NCBI RefSeq assembly: GCF_018967865.2
Contig: NZ_JAHLZY020000001.1
Coordinates: 1,612,001 to 1,676,000 of the forward strand
From: Hymenobacter siberiensis
GTDB taxonomy: Bacteria; Bacteroidota; Bacteroidia; Cytophagales; Hymenobacteraceae
DNA: 64,000 nucleotides
Reading direction: 5' to 3'
The translations under genes and the position numbers were made by a program. Below are positions 37,047-45,145 of this stretch, piece after piece. The notes beneath the pieces are model-generated. The model did not search any database and was not told the origin of the DNA. It saw nothing but the letters and a program-made list of their open reading frames with translations. The first letter of the stretch is position 1; each line of letters starts with the position of its first letter.

Positions 37047-37817
37047 CTAGTTGGCGTGGATGTGCTCGACCGAATACATGCCGGCCGCGTAGTTATTGGC
37101 CACTTTCACCGCATTGCTCCCCGGCGACTGCACGTCAGACAGCGTCGCAAATCGAATGGTGCTCGGCCCACTGAAGAGCTTGAGCAAGTCCACATTCAGG
37201 TGGATTTCGGGGCTGTGGTCGGCGCGCACCAGCAGGGTCATTCCGCTGGGAAAAGCCGGCGAAACGGTCCGGATGGTGTTGTTTGGCGCTTTAAAGCCCC
37301 CAATGTGGAACGTGAGGGCCGACGTGGTGGACTGTGCGGAGTACCCTTCGAGCTTGGTGAAGATGTAGCCCGAATTCCAGGTCCAGAACATGTTGTTGTT
37401 GGGGTCGAGCGCGCCTTTCTGCACGCCCGAAACATTGTGCACGCTATCGACCCCAATGGTGAAGGTGATGCCCTTGTAGTCGCCGGCCGGCACGCCGGTG
37501 AGGGTGAGGTGGCGGGAGTCGGGCTTGGCGGCGTCCAGCAGGTAGTAGCTGTCGGGCACGGCATACGTCGAGCCGTCGGTTTTTGTGAAGACGATGTTGG
37601 AGATGTACTGCCGGAAAATGCTGATTCTGAACTGGTCGCCGGCCAGCGTAGTATAGGTTTTGGTGTCCAGTACCAGCAGGTCGGCCCCCACGGTCTGCTC
37701 AAATTCGAGGGATACCGTGGGCGGAGCGGCCACTACTTCATCTTTCTTGCAGCCCGCAAGCGCGAGCGTAGCAAGGGTTAACGTACAGAAAAGGGCGGAA
37801 ATAGAAAAGCGTTTCAT
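37047..37817 (-). CDS. MbnP-like copper-binding lipoprotein
   Basis: The 256-residue protein has a lipobox (LALAGC, Cys23) and the MbnP core: FTIGVDSVHNVSGVQ, then GALDPNNNMFWTWNSGYIF with Trp145 and Trp147, and HIGGFKAPN. MbnP proteins bind copper through a kynurenine made from a Trp by the partner MbnH, whose gene follows here. It would sit on a membrane facing the periplasm. The ATG at 37817 is set by the lipoprotein signal; a longer frame to 38027 is probably chance. Confidence 0.88.
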   Translation of the reverse strand: MKRFSISALFCTLTLATLALAGCKKDEVVAAPPTVSLEFEQTVGADLLVLDTKTYTTLAGDQFRISIFRQYISNIVFTKTDGSTYAVPDSYYLLDAAKPDSRHLTLTGVPAGDYKGITFTIGVDSVHNVSGVQKGALDPNNNMFWTWNSGYIFTKLEGYSAQSTTSALTFHIGGFKAPNNTIRTVSPAFPSGMTLLVRADHSPEIHLNVDLLKLFSGPSTIRFATLSDVQSPGSNAVKVANNYAAGMYSVEHIHAN

Positions 37818-37950
37818 CGGAAAAGCGGGGGAGGGGGAAATCAACAACTGATTGAAAAGCAGCGCGTATGCGCGCATCCGGTCCGCCGGGAAACCCGACG
37901 GAGTCACCAAGTTGGCCGGCCTTCTGCCGCGCAGAAAGCCAAAGCCACAA

Positions 37951-38328
37951 TCAGGCTGATAACAGGGGCGGGCGAAACACGCCCCGGCTGGGCACTGCCG
38001 CACAGTGCGGCACAGGTCGGCGGGCATAGGGCCGGGCGGCCACCGGCCAGCGCCGGGGCCGGGGTAGCAGCAGGGCGGCCATGGGCAGCACTTCGTACTT
38101 CATCCTGGCCAGCATTTCGGGGGCTTTTTTGTCGCCGCCCTCGGCTTTGCGCAGCTGCTGGGCCAGGTGGCACTTGCCGTTGCAGTGCAGCTGCGGCCTG
38201 GCCTTGTTCACGCAGTACAGCTCCGTGATGCGGGCCTTATTCATCTGATAGTCCACGACCAGCACCTCCTGCCCCAAGGTCTGGAGCAGCACGAGCGTGA
38301 CGAGGAAAAAAGCCGGAATGCGGTGCAT
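37951..38328 (-). CDS. Small Cys-motif protein of the copper operon
   Basis: The 125-residue protein has an N-terminal hydrophobic segment (IPAFFLVTLVLLQTLG) and a motif YCVNKARPQLHCNGKCHL with Cys39, Cys49, Cys53 and His54. Similar small proteins are common near copper and TonB genes in Bacteroidota; this is from memory. The C-terminal 40 residues are Arg/Pro-rich and without a known domain. It is the first gene of the four-gene set and might bind or pass copper. Confidence 0.7.
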   Translation of the reverse strand: MHRIPAFFLVTLVLLQTLGQEVLVVDYQMNKARITELYCVNKARPQLHCNGKCHLAQQLRKAEGGDKKAPEMLARMKYEVLPMAALLLPRPRRWPVAARPYARRPVPHCAAVPSRGVFRPPLLSA

Positions 38329-38455
38329 AAAGCGGGAAGCTGTCCGGGCAAAGGTAAGCCAGCTGCTCAGGACTCTGTTCCGGGATGGTAGCGCGTCATG
38401 TAGCGCATTCTGCGCTTTTTAGTGCCTGTTCGGATAGGCGCTAAGCGTCGTTGCT

Positions 38456-38575
38456 CCGGTCTGACCGGTTGTCGTGAGAACGAAACCGAGGAGCTTCAAC
38501 CGGTCCGACCGGTTTTCGTGAGAACAAAATCGGGGGTGCTTCAACCGGTCCGACCGCCTAGGGCGGTCGGACCGG
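38456..38575. repeat. Family C mosaic repeat, inner unit twice
   Basis: The unit GTGAGAACGAAACCGAGG-type plus CTTCAACCGGTCCGACC occurs twice in tandem with slight changes, then the terminal block CGCCTAGGGCGGTCGGACCG. Compare 27488 (one unit) and 58644 (two). Confidence 0.82.
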
Positions 38576-38595
38576 AGTATACGATTACTGCTGGG

Positions 38596-39234
38596 TTAGT
38601 TGAGATAGGGCGACTCCAGCTCCTGGCCCATGCTGCGGAGTGTATCGGTGCCGCGCCGGCCGGTGAGGCGCGTGCTCAGGGCCTGGGCTTCGCGGGCGCT
38701 GAGTACGTCCAGCTCGTGCAGCCAGGCCACGCGGCGCAGCTGCGGCTCGATGAAGCCGAGGGGGTTTACCTGGCCGTACTCGTCGCGCAGGTAGGTTTTG
38801 GTGCGGCGCTCCAGCTCCGCCACTAAAGTGCGGAACTGCTTGCGCTGCCAGGGCCGGCCGGCCAGCGTGATGGCCAGATGCGCCGTGCGCAACCGGAACG
38901 TGCACCACTGCTGCTCGAAGCGCAGCCAGCTGGCCAGCACGTTTACCCCAAAAATGAGCCACCACGAGTACAGTGCCACCCCGGTATGCCCCGTGGCCAG
39001 CCACTCGCGCCACGGGCTGTAGCCCAGAAACACAAGCAGCAGCCCCGTGAGCAGCAGCTGGTTGGTGGGGATGTGGCGGTGCTCGCCGGACTTGATGGGT
39101 AGAATTTCTTCGTAAGGCACCTCGGTTTCGAGCGTGGGCACGCCCTGGGGGTTGCGCTTGCACACGTACAGGCTTTCGGCCCGCAGCTCGATGTGCGTGG
39201 TACCCAGAAAAAGCTGTTTTTGGCTAAAAATCAT
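38596..39234 (-). CDS. Membrane protein, function unknown, 212 aa
   Basis: It is not recognised. Two adjacent membrane helices (LLLTGLLLVFLGY, about 62-76, and WWLIFGVNVLASWL, about 90-104) split a cytoplasmic N-terminal beta-rich part (MIFSQKQLFLGTTHIELRA) and a C-terminal charged helical part. The layout is like that of bacterial PH-domain membrane proteins but I cannot confirm this. Confidence 0.6.
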   Translation of the reverse strand: MIFSQKQLFLGTTHIELRAESLYVCKRNPQGVPTLETEVPYEEILPIKSGEHRHIPTNQLLLTGLLLVFLGYSPWREWLATGHTGVALYSWWLIFGVNVLASWLRFEQQWCTFRLRTAHLAITLAGRPWQRKQFRTLVAELERRTKTYLRDEYGQVNPLGFIEPQLRRVAWLHELDVLSAREAQALSTRLTGRRGTDTLRSMGQELESPYLN

Positions 39235-39330
39235 TCAGGGGAGGGGTGGGGAGTGGGTAGAATGAGGGGGAGCGGAGGGTGGTGTTATGAAGTGGCTGGT
39301 TGGGTTGAGTTACGAGAATTCCGGAACGAT

Positions 39331-39413
39331 GTAGAGACGCATCTTTGCGTCTTGGCTGTGAACCAATTTCAGCCACGCGGCGCGGACGCCGAGACGCAAA
39401 GATGCGTCTCTAC
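39331..39413. repeat. Family E inverted repeat, 22-bp arms
   Basis: GTAGAGACGCATCTTTGCG-type arms at 39331-39352 and 39392-39413 are perfect. Flanking parts (about 39290-39312 and 39424-39446) also pair imperfectly, so the whole unit may span about 150 bp up to the protease stop. Confidence 0.85.
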
Positions 39414-39445
39414 ACCGTTCACCGGCTAACTCAACTAGCCAGCCA

Positions 39446-40729
39446 CTAAGCAAATGGGCTGGGGGTGAAGCAGAGTACAAAAATAGCCACCATCAGCCAG
39501 CCCAGCAGCTGCCGGCCCGGGCTCAGGGGGCGCTCATCGGGTGCGGGCGGGTGATAGATGCCCGTGAAGCGCCCCAGCAGCAGCCCGAATACCAGCCAGC
39601 CGGGGTTGCCCACGATGCCCGGCAGCAGCGCGGCCCCCGCCACCTGCCCCGCCCAGATGCCCGCCGCCAGCAGCAGCCCCTGGCGCGGCCGGGGAAATAC
39701 CCGCCAGAATATCAGCGCCAGATACCCCGCGTACACCGGCCCGCCATACAGCCAGGTCTGCCAGTCGTCGTGCAGCGAAAACAGCCCCAGCCCGGCATAG
39801 AAAATAAAACCTGTGAACAGCACCGGTACCATTCGATTAAAGCGCCCCGGCCCCAGCAGCCCGTACAGAATGTGGCCGCCGTCGAGCTGGCCCATGGGCA
39901 GCAGGTTGAGGGCCGTGAAAAACAGGCTGAGCGAGCCGGCCAGCAGCACGGGGTAGTGCAGCAGCTCCAGCGGGTGGGGCAGGCGGGCGTGGTCGGCAAA
40001 GGCGTTTTCCAACCATTGATAGAGCAGCGGACGGGCCAGGGTGAGGCCGTTGGCCAGCTCCTTGGCTCCATACACATGCCGCGCATAGTCGGCCCCATAT
40101 TGGGCGTAGTCTGGGTGGATGGCGTACAGATACGCCAGCGGCGGCAGGTGCGTGAAGCCGTAAATCAGCAGCGGCACCGCCACCAGAAAGCCCGCCAGCG
40201 GCCCGGCCAGCCCGATATCGAAAAACTCGCGCCGCGAAAAAATCCGCTCCCGAATCCGGATGATGGCCCCAAACGTGCCCAGCCCCATCGGAAACGGAAT
40301 GTAATAGGGCAGCGAAGCGCGCACCCGGTTGTAGCGCGCCGTGAAATAATGCCCGAACTCGTGCACCGTGAGTACCCCCAGAAACGGCAGCGCAAACCAC
40401 AGCCCGCGCCGCAGCTCCACCCACAGGGCCGCCCCGCGCAGCTGAAATACCTCGAGCGGCAGGAAATCGACCGCACCGCGCGTGAGCTGAATGCCGGCCA
40501 GCGTAGTGGTAACCAGCGTGACCAGGAATAGCCCGATGTGCAGCGCCGCCGTGCGCCCAGCCGACGGCTCCGGCCGCTCGAAGCGCCGGAATAGCCCCCG
40601 CGCCCGGGCCAGGCGGCCGGGCGCATCGGTGGCCAACGGGGCGGCCACATCGGCCGGACCGTGCCCGGCAGGGAAGTCCGCAAAATCAGGTTCAGGACTG
40701 GGCAGGGGCGTATTCTCGGGGAAAGGCAC
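39446..40729 (-). CDS. M50-family intramembrane metalloprotease
   Basis: The protein has about 427 residues with several membrane helices. The zinc motif is HEFGH (in LTVHEFGHYFTARYNRV), and the second metal site is NLLPMGQLDGGHI. This is the site-2 protease family, which cuts within the membrane, often in stress signalling. No PDZ domain is visible. I chose the GTG at 40729, which overlaps the end of the HAD gene by 38 bp; an upstream start at 40813 would overlap by 122 bp. It is translationally linked to that gene. Confidence 0.85.
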   Translation of the reverse strand: MPFPENTPLPSPEPDFADFPAGHGPADVAAPLATDAPGRLARARGLFRRFERPEPSAGRTAALHIGLFLVTLVTTTLAGIQLTRGAVDFLPLEVFQLRGAALWVELRRGLWFALPFLGVLTVHEFGHYFTARYNRVRASLPYYIPFPMGLGTFGAIIRIRERIFSRREFFDIGLAGPLAGFLVAVPLLIYGFTHLPPLAYLYAIHPDYAQYGADYARHVYGAKELANGLTLARPLLYQWLENAFADHARLPHPLELLHYPVLLAGSLSLFFTALNLLPMGQLDGGHILYGLLGPGRFNRMVPVLFTGFIFYAGLGLFSLHDDWQTWLYGGPVYAGYLALIFWRVFPRPRQGLLLAAGIWAGQVAGAALLPGIVGNPGWLVFGLLLGRFTGIYHPPAPDERPLSPGRQLLGWLMVAIFVLCFTPSPFA

Positions 40730-41351
40730 GGAGGGCTTCGGGCAGGGCGGTGAGGAGGGTGAGCGGCGGGGCCAGGTGCAGCACCTGCAGCCCCAGGCGG
40801 CGGGCGGTGGCAATGTGCTGCGGGCTGTCTTCGATAAACAACACGTCTTTGGGCTGCCAGTTCATTTCGCGCAGCGCGTGCCGGAATATTTCCTCGCCCG
40901 GCTTGCGCAGGCCCATCTCCTGGGAGTAGAACACGCGGTCGAGTACGTCGGCAATGCCGTTTTGGAAGCCGTATTGGCCGGCCAGGCGCTGGTTTATTTC
41001 GGTAATGTGCAGCTTGTTGGTGTTGGAGAGCAGCGCCGTTTGGTGGCCCTGCCGGCGCAGCTCGCCAATGAGGGCGAGACGCTCGGCGGGCACGTCGAGC
41101 AACATGGCGTGCCAGGCGGCATCCAGCTCGGCATCGGTGGCATCGAGGGCGTAGGCGGCGCGCAGGCCGGCCCGGAATTCGGCGGGCGTGAGGTGGCCGG
41201 TTTCGAAGCGGTCGAACAACTCGGCCTGGCTAGCCTGCGAAAAGGCTATGGTGCTGCCCGCGCGGCTCAGCCGGCGCATGGCGGTGGGGGTGGCATCGTA
41301 ATCAATGTCAATGATGACACCGCCGAAATCGAACAATAAGTGGGGAAGCAT
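40692..41351 (-). CDS. HAD-family hydrolase
   Basis: The 219-residue protein opens with the HAD nucleophile motif in LLFDFGGVIIDID (DFGGV instead of DxDGT, as in many YihX-like phosphatases). It has SNTNKLH (motif II), a Lys in GLRKPGEEIF (motif III) and FIEDSPQHI (motif IV). It is a sugar-phosphate or small-molecule phosphatase. It lies just upstream of, and overlaps, the M50 protease gene. The ATG at 41351 gives the normal start. Confidence 0.88.
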   Translation of the reverse strand: MLPHLLFDFGGVIIDIDYDATPTAMRRLSRAGSTIAFSQASQAELFDRFETGHLTPAEFRAGLRAAYALDATDAELDAAWHAMLLDVPAERLALIGELRRQGHQTALLSNTNKLHITEINQRLAGQYGFQNGIADVLDRVFYSQEMGLRKPGEEIFRHALREMNWQPKDVLFIEDSPQHIATARRLGLQVLHLAPPLTLLTALPEALRAFPREYAPAQS

Positions 41352-41383
41352 GGGCTGGCTTGTTTTTCCATCCACGAAGGTCG

Positions 41384-41391
41384 TACTTTTG
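41384..41391 (+). promoter_or_regulatory. -7 promoter box TACTTTTG for tRNA
   Basis: This exact match lies 58 bp before the tRNA, identical in sequence to the boxes of the other two tRNAs in the window. Confidence 0.5.
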
Positions 41392-41449
41392 CAGCGTTGG
41401 AGGGCTGGCAACGGCATGGTTGAGGTGAAAGATGACTGCCTCCGGCACC

Positions 41450-41523
41450 GGGCCCATAGCTCAATCGGTTAGAGCAACTGACTCATAATCAGTAGGTCCT
41501 CGGTTCGATTCCGAGTGGGCCCA
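41450..41523 (+). tRNA. tRNA with anticodon CAT (Ile2 or elongator Met)
   Basis: Acceptor GGGCCCA/TGGGCCC, D-stem GCTC/GAGC, anticodon stem ACTGA/TCAGT with loop CTCATAA, T-arm CTCGG-TTCGATT-CCGAG. The discriminator is A; CCA is not encoded. Sequence alone does not settle whether C34 is modified to lysidine (Ile) or the tRNA reads AUG. Confidence 0.92.
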
Positions 41524-41561
41524 CAAAAAAGCCTCTCACGATATTGTGAGAGGCTTTTTTG
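41524..41561 (+). terminator. Terminator of the CAT tRNA
   Basis: The stem GCCTCTCAC / GTGAGAGGC is flanked by A6 and T6 and starts right after the tRNA. Confidence 0.92.
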
Positions 41562-41651
41562 TTGATGATATGCGAAAAACGGGTGCCGTCGATGCGCGGT
41601 CGATAAAGGCTATGCGACTTATCGCCAGCTTGTGCAGCACCCCGAAAATCG

Positions 41652-41918
41652 CTAGTTGAGCCACATGCGCTCAATGAACTCGAAGCGGTGCGGGGCGAAA
41701 GCGTTGAAGTACGGCGCCTCGCCCTCGAAGCCTAGTACGTGAACCAGGTCCAGGCCTTCGGTGCGGCTTTCTACCACGCGCACGGCGTAGGCTTGGCCCT
41801 GCACGGGCCAATCGCCTACGTGGTTGGCGGGCCGGTTGTCGGCATCTACACAAATGGCATAATCCAGAAACGGAGCCGCCGAAGTGGCTTCGGCAAAAGT
41901 GTGGTTAGCTATTTCCAT
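41652..41918 (-). CDS. Hypothetical protein, 88 aa
   Basis: It is not recognised. The acidic 88-residue protein has no signal or membrane segment. The start ATG at 41918 (MEIANHTFAEATS) is preceded by TACCTTTA, near the TAnnTTTG box, 8 bp upstream. The pattern (AVRVVESRTEGLDLVHVLGFEGE) suggests a small alpha/beta domain. Confidence 0.6.
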   Translation of the reverse strand: MEIANHTFAEATSAAPFLDYAICVDADNRPANHVGDWPVQGQAYAVRVVESRTEGLDLVHVLGFEGEAPYFNAFAPHRFEFIERMWLN

Positions 41919-42127
41919 AAAATAAAGGTATAGAAAAAGCTCAACCAACGGGGCTTGGCTTTGGTGCAATTTCGCGGGCGCTTTTCATATCGGGGCCGAT
42001 ACGGGAGCTAAGCCGGTTCCGGTCTGCCGCTGCCCGGTGGCTCCACCCGCCTGGCTGCATAGCGGGTGTAAAAAAGAGTAAATAAGCCTTGAATTAGGGT
42101 TTTTGGGCGCGTTTTCCATCTTGGGAG

Positions 42128-42135
42128 TACCTTTG
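42128..42135 (+). promoter_or_regulatory. -7 promoter box TACCTTTG
   Basis: This exact TAnnTTTG match ends 8 bp before the ATG at 42144, so the transcript should be leaderless or nearly so. Confidence 0.55.
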
Positions 42136-42143
42136 TGGTCCTT

Positions 42144-42563
42144 ATGGCTTCTGGTAAACAACGCATCCACTTTCGCAATCCTGCCGGCCAGCTGCTGGAG
42201 CAGCCTGTCGGCGAATACATTATTATCCGATACAGCCCCGGCCCGCGCCAGCTGGCCGACCTGCAAACCCTGCTCGGCTACGCCAAGCAGGTACTGGCGC
42301 TCCGTCGCTGGCACAAGGTTATTGCCGACCATAGCTGCATGGTGCCCTTCACTCCCGAAGAATCTGCCTGGGTCACCGATTACTGGCTGAGTATGCCCAG
42401 CACGCGCATGCCCGATTTCTACGGGGCTATCCTGTTGCCCGCCGATGTGCTGGCGGGCCTTTCCATCGACCAGGCCACCGGCGAAGCTACTGCCCGGGCC
42501 ATGACTTACCGCCTGTTTGGGGAGGAAGCCGAGGCTGCAACCTGGCTGGCGCAGCTGGCATAG
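42144..42563 (+). CDS. STAS/SpoIIAA-like protein, 139 aa
   Basis: The protein resembles the small SpoIIAA-like family of Cytophagales. It has an N-terminal strand (IIIRYSPGPRQLADLQTLLGYA), a middle segment MVPFTPEESAWVTDYWLSMP and a C-terminal helix with EEAEAATWLAQL. The same layout appears in the protein at 53043, so the two look like diverged paralogues. Function is not established. The short leader after its promoter box fits the ATG at 42144. Confidence 0.65.
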   Translation: MASGKQRIHFRNPAGQLLEQPVGEYIIIRYSPGPRQLADLQTLLGYAKQVLALRRWHKVIADHSCMVPFTPEESAWVTDYWLSMPSTRMPDFYGAILLPADVLAGLSIDQATGEATARAMTYRLFGEEAEAATWLAQLA

Positions 42564-42787
42564 CCGCAGCAGTAGTGGTACGAGACTTAGCGGGCAATTC
42601 GGGCCACCAAAAATACAGCGCCTAATAGCCACATGCTCAGTTGCTGAGCCGGTTGGGGGCGGAAGCCCTGCTGCGGCAAAGCTGGTTCGATACACTATGC
42701 ATGCCGGGCTTTATCCAGATTTCGCCCGGCCGGTTCGGGCGCTTTTACGTTTGGTGTGGTTATACCCATTCATCAACCAACGTGAAA

Positions 42788-43555
42788 ATGACCAATCGCT
42801 GGAATCTAAACGGCCGCCGCGCCCTCGTGACAGGGGGCACCAAGGGCATTGGCCTGGCCATTGCCGAAGAGCTCCTGGCCCTGGGCGCCGAAGTGCTGAT
42901 AGTAGCCCGCAACGAAACCGAAGTAGCCGCTGCCGTGGCCGACTGGACTGCCCGCAGCCTCCCCGCCACCGGCCTGGCCGCCGACGTGAGCACCGAGGCC
43001 GGCCGGGCCGCCATCATGGCCCAAATCCAGGCCCAATGGCAGGGGCTCGACCTGCTCATCAACAACGTGGGCACCAACATCCGCAAGGGCTTCAACGACT
43101 ATACTACCGCCGAATACGAGCGGCTGTTTCAGGTGAACCTGTTCAGCATCATTGAGATGTGCCGGGCCGTCCACCCGCTCCTGAAAGCCTCCGGGCACGC
43201 GGCTATCGTGAATGTGGGCTCGGTGGCAGGCCGCTTCGACGTGGGCACCGGTGCCTACTACAGCATGACCAAAGCCGCCGAAGAGCAGCTCGGCCGCAAC
43301 CTGGCCGTGGAGTGGGCCCCCGACGGCATCCGGGTGAATACGGTATCGCCGTGGTTCATCCGCACGCCGCTCACGGCGGGGCTTATGGCCCGGCCCGACT
43401 TCATGGCCAAGGTGGAGGCCCGCACGCCCATGGGCCGCGTGGGCGAGCCCGACGAAATTGCCGCCGCCGTGGCCTTCCTGTGCCTGCCCGGTGCGGCCTA
43501 CATCACCGGGCAGTGCCTGCTGGTAGATGGCGGCATGAGCGCCAAAGGCATGTAA
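42788..43555 (+). CDS. SDR oxidoreductase (tropinone-reductase-like)
   Basis: The 255-residue short-chain dehydrogenase has the NADP-binding TGGTKGIG, the NNVG motif (LLINNVGTNIRKGF), catalytic Ser in NVGSVAGRFDV and the YxxxK pair in YYSMTKAAEEQL. The C-terminal end ITGQCLLVDGGMSAKG is typical. The substrate is not visible. The nearest named group is tropinone-reductase-like SDRs. I took the ATG at 42788; upstream in-frame codons are not conserved-looking. Confidence 0.88.
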   Translation: MTNRWNLNGRRALVTGGTKGIGLAIAEELLALGAEVLIVARNETEVAAAVADWTARSLPATGLAADVSTEAGRAAIMAQIQAQWQGLDLLINNVGTNIRKGFNDYTTAEYERLFQVNLFSIIEMCRAVHPLLKASGHAAIVNVGSVAGRFDVGTGAYYSMTKAAEEQLGRNLAVEWAPDGIRVNTVSPWFIRTPLTAGLMARPDFMAKVEARTPMGRVGEPDEIAAAVAFLCLPGAAYITGQCLLVDGGMSAKGM

Positions 43556-43609
43556 AAGCCACGGCACTGCGGGCGCAAATCGTCCTTTGGCGGGGCTGGT
43601 GGCAGAAGG

Positions 43610-43981
43610 CTATTCTATTCGCCGCAGGCCCAGTACGCCAATGATAATGAGGCTGGTGTAAAAAACGCTCAGCCAGGAAAACGGCTGTTTGAGGTAGAGC
43701 AAATCCACCAGTTTGATGCCGACCACGGCCAGCGCCATCCAGGCCGAGTAGGCGGTGGCCGTGGGAATGCTGCGCATGGCCTGCGAGAGGAAAATGACGT
43801 TGGCCAGCCCAAAGCCTACGTAGGCCAGCAGCGGCAGCACTGGTAGCAGCAGCGCCGGCTGGCCCAGGCTGTGCGCCCAGGCTATCTCCTTGATGCGCTG
43901 CATGCTCAGTGCCTTGAGGCTATACGTCCAGCAAACTTCCATGAAGGAAGCCAGAAACAGGGAAAACCAGGGATTAATCAA
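43610..43981 (-). CDS. Small multidrug resistance (SMR) exporter
   Basis: The 123-residue protein has four membrane helices. The conserved Glu that carries protons is in SFMEVCWTYSLKAL of helix 1, and SIPTATAYSAWMALAVVGI is the SMR helix 3 signature. It exports quaternary amines or guanidinium by proton exchange. Its start overlaps the stop of the sterol-desaturase-like gene by four bases (ATGA), so the two are translationally coupled. Confidence 0.88.
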   Translation of the reverse strand: MINPWFSLFLASFMEVCWTYSLKALSMQRIKEIAWAHSLGQPALLLPVLPLLAYVGFGLANVIFLSQAMRSIPTATAYSAWMALAVVGIKLVDLLYLKQPFSWLSVFYTSLIIIGVLGLRRIE

Positions 43982-44973
43982 CGAGACGAGGCGGCCGTGG
44001 TGGGCGGATGAGATGAAGCGGCCGGGGCCGGATTTTGGCCGAAATTACCGCCTGGCCGCTGCGCGGGAATGGTTTCGGAATAAGCCTCGGGCACGGGCCA
44101 GCCGTGCAGCGGGCGCAGGGCCGGCACGCGGTCGGTCAGGCGCTTTAACACCCGCAGCCGCACGCCGTGGTAGGCGCGAAACAACGGCGAGCGCCGGGCT
44201 AACTCGTCTTCATCGAAGCGGGCCACGGAAAAGACGTGCTGGCTGAAATAATCCTTCGGGAAAGCGTAGGGCAGGCCCCATTTCAGGGGCTTGTGGTCGG
44301 GGCGGTAGGCAGTGCCAAAAATCCAGTCCCAGAAAGCAAATTTGGTCGAAAAGTTGGCGTAGAATACTTCCTCGTGGTCGGCGTGGTGCCAGAGGTGCAT
44401 CTCGGGGCCGTTGATGACGTATTGCAGGCGGCCCGAGCGCACATCAATGTTGCAGTGAATCCAGATGCCCCACACGGCATCGATGCAGGCCTTGATGGGC
44501 ACCACCATGGGGTCGGCTCCCAGCAGAATAATGGGGGCAAACTCAATGGTCTGGTTGATAATAATTTCCAGGGCGTGCGAGCGGGAACCGGCCAGCCAGT
44601 CGACCTGCTTGCCGGAGTGGTGCGCCTCGTGGGTGCGCCAGAACAGCGGGCTGCTGTGCTGAAACCGATGAAACCAGTAGATGTAGAAATCGTGGGTAAC
44701 CACGAAAAACAGCACCTGCGCCCAGATGGGCCAGCCCGTCACAAAATGCAGCTTCGAGAACCCAAAATGCTGGTCGAGCGGCAGAATGATGTAGTCGAAA
44801 ATGATGATTTTCAGGGCGAAGCTCTGCACGAAGGTGTAGAGCACGAGGTCGGTCCAGAAGCCCTCGCGGAAAAACGGCAGGCCCTTGCGGTACGGGATGA
44901 TACGCTCCAGTGTAATCACGATGGCCACCCAAACGAGCAGAATGGCCGTGGTGATGAGTTCGACGTGATGCAT
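43978..44973 (-). CDS. Sterol desaturase/fatty acid hydroxylase-like membrane protein
   Basis: The 331-residue di-iron membrane enzyme has the His boxes HDFYIYWFHR, THEAHHSGK and HLWHHADHEE, in the order typical of the fatty-acid hydroxylase superfamily. It would hydroxylate or desaturate a lipid in the cytoplasmic membrane. The last 40 residues are Pro/Ala/Ser-rich. An SMR gene overlaps its end by four bases. Confidence 0.88.
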   Translation of the reverse strand: MHHVELITTAILLVWVAIVITLERIIPYRKGLPFFREGFWTDLVLYTFVQSFALKIIIFDYIILPLDQHFGFSKLHFVTGWPIWAQVLFFVVTHDFYIYWFHRFQHSSPLFWRTHEAHHSGKQVDWLAGSRSHALEIIINQTIEFAPIILLGADPMVVPIKACIDAVWGIWIHCNIDVRSGRLQYVINGPEMHLWHHADHEEVFYANFSTKFAFWDWIFGTAYRPDHKPLKWGLPYAFPKDYFSQHVFSVARFDEDELARRSPLFRAYHGVRLRVLKRLTDRVPALRPLHGWPVPEAYSETIPAQRPGGNFGQNPAPAASSHPPTTAASSR

Positions 44974-45016
44974 GGTGTGGAGGATTCTGGGTTATTAAAA
45001 GAACGTCATACCATCC

Positions 45017-45110
45017 AACGTCATGCAGAGCGCAGCGAAGCATCTTTACCGCAGCAGTAAGCTAAATTACTATTGCGGTAAAGATGCTTCGCTGCGCTCT
45101 GCATGACGTT
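45017..45110. repeat. Family A inverted repeat, perfect 37-bp arms
   Basis: The arms 45017-45053 and 45074-45110 contain GTCATGCAGAGCGCAGCG and GAAGCATCTTTACCGCA. The 20-nt centre can pair further (AGTAA/TTACT). It fills the gap between the desaturase-like gene and the neuB-like gene. Confidence 0.9.
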
Positions 45111-45145
45111 CTGCTATTTTCGTTCAGCAGTTCAACCGAAACGCC

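Noticed and set aside
37818..38027. 70-residue N-terminal extension of the MbnP-like protein
   Set aside because: The lipoprotein signal starts at 37817; the extension overlaps the end of the small Cys-motif gene and looks like noise.
41985..42695. Long minus-strand reading frame of 236 codons
   Set aside because: It lies opposite the STAS-like gene at 42144 and its protein has no domain pattern; the plus-strand gene has a promoter box and a conserved-looking product.
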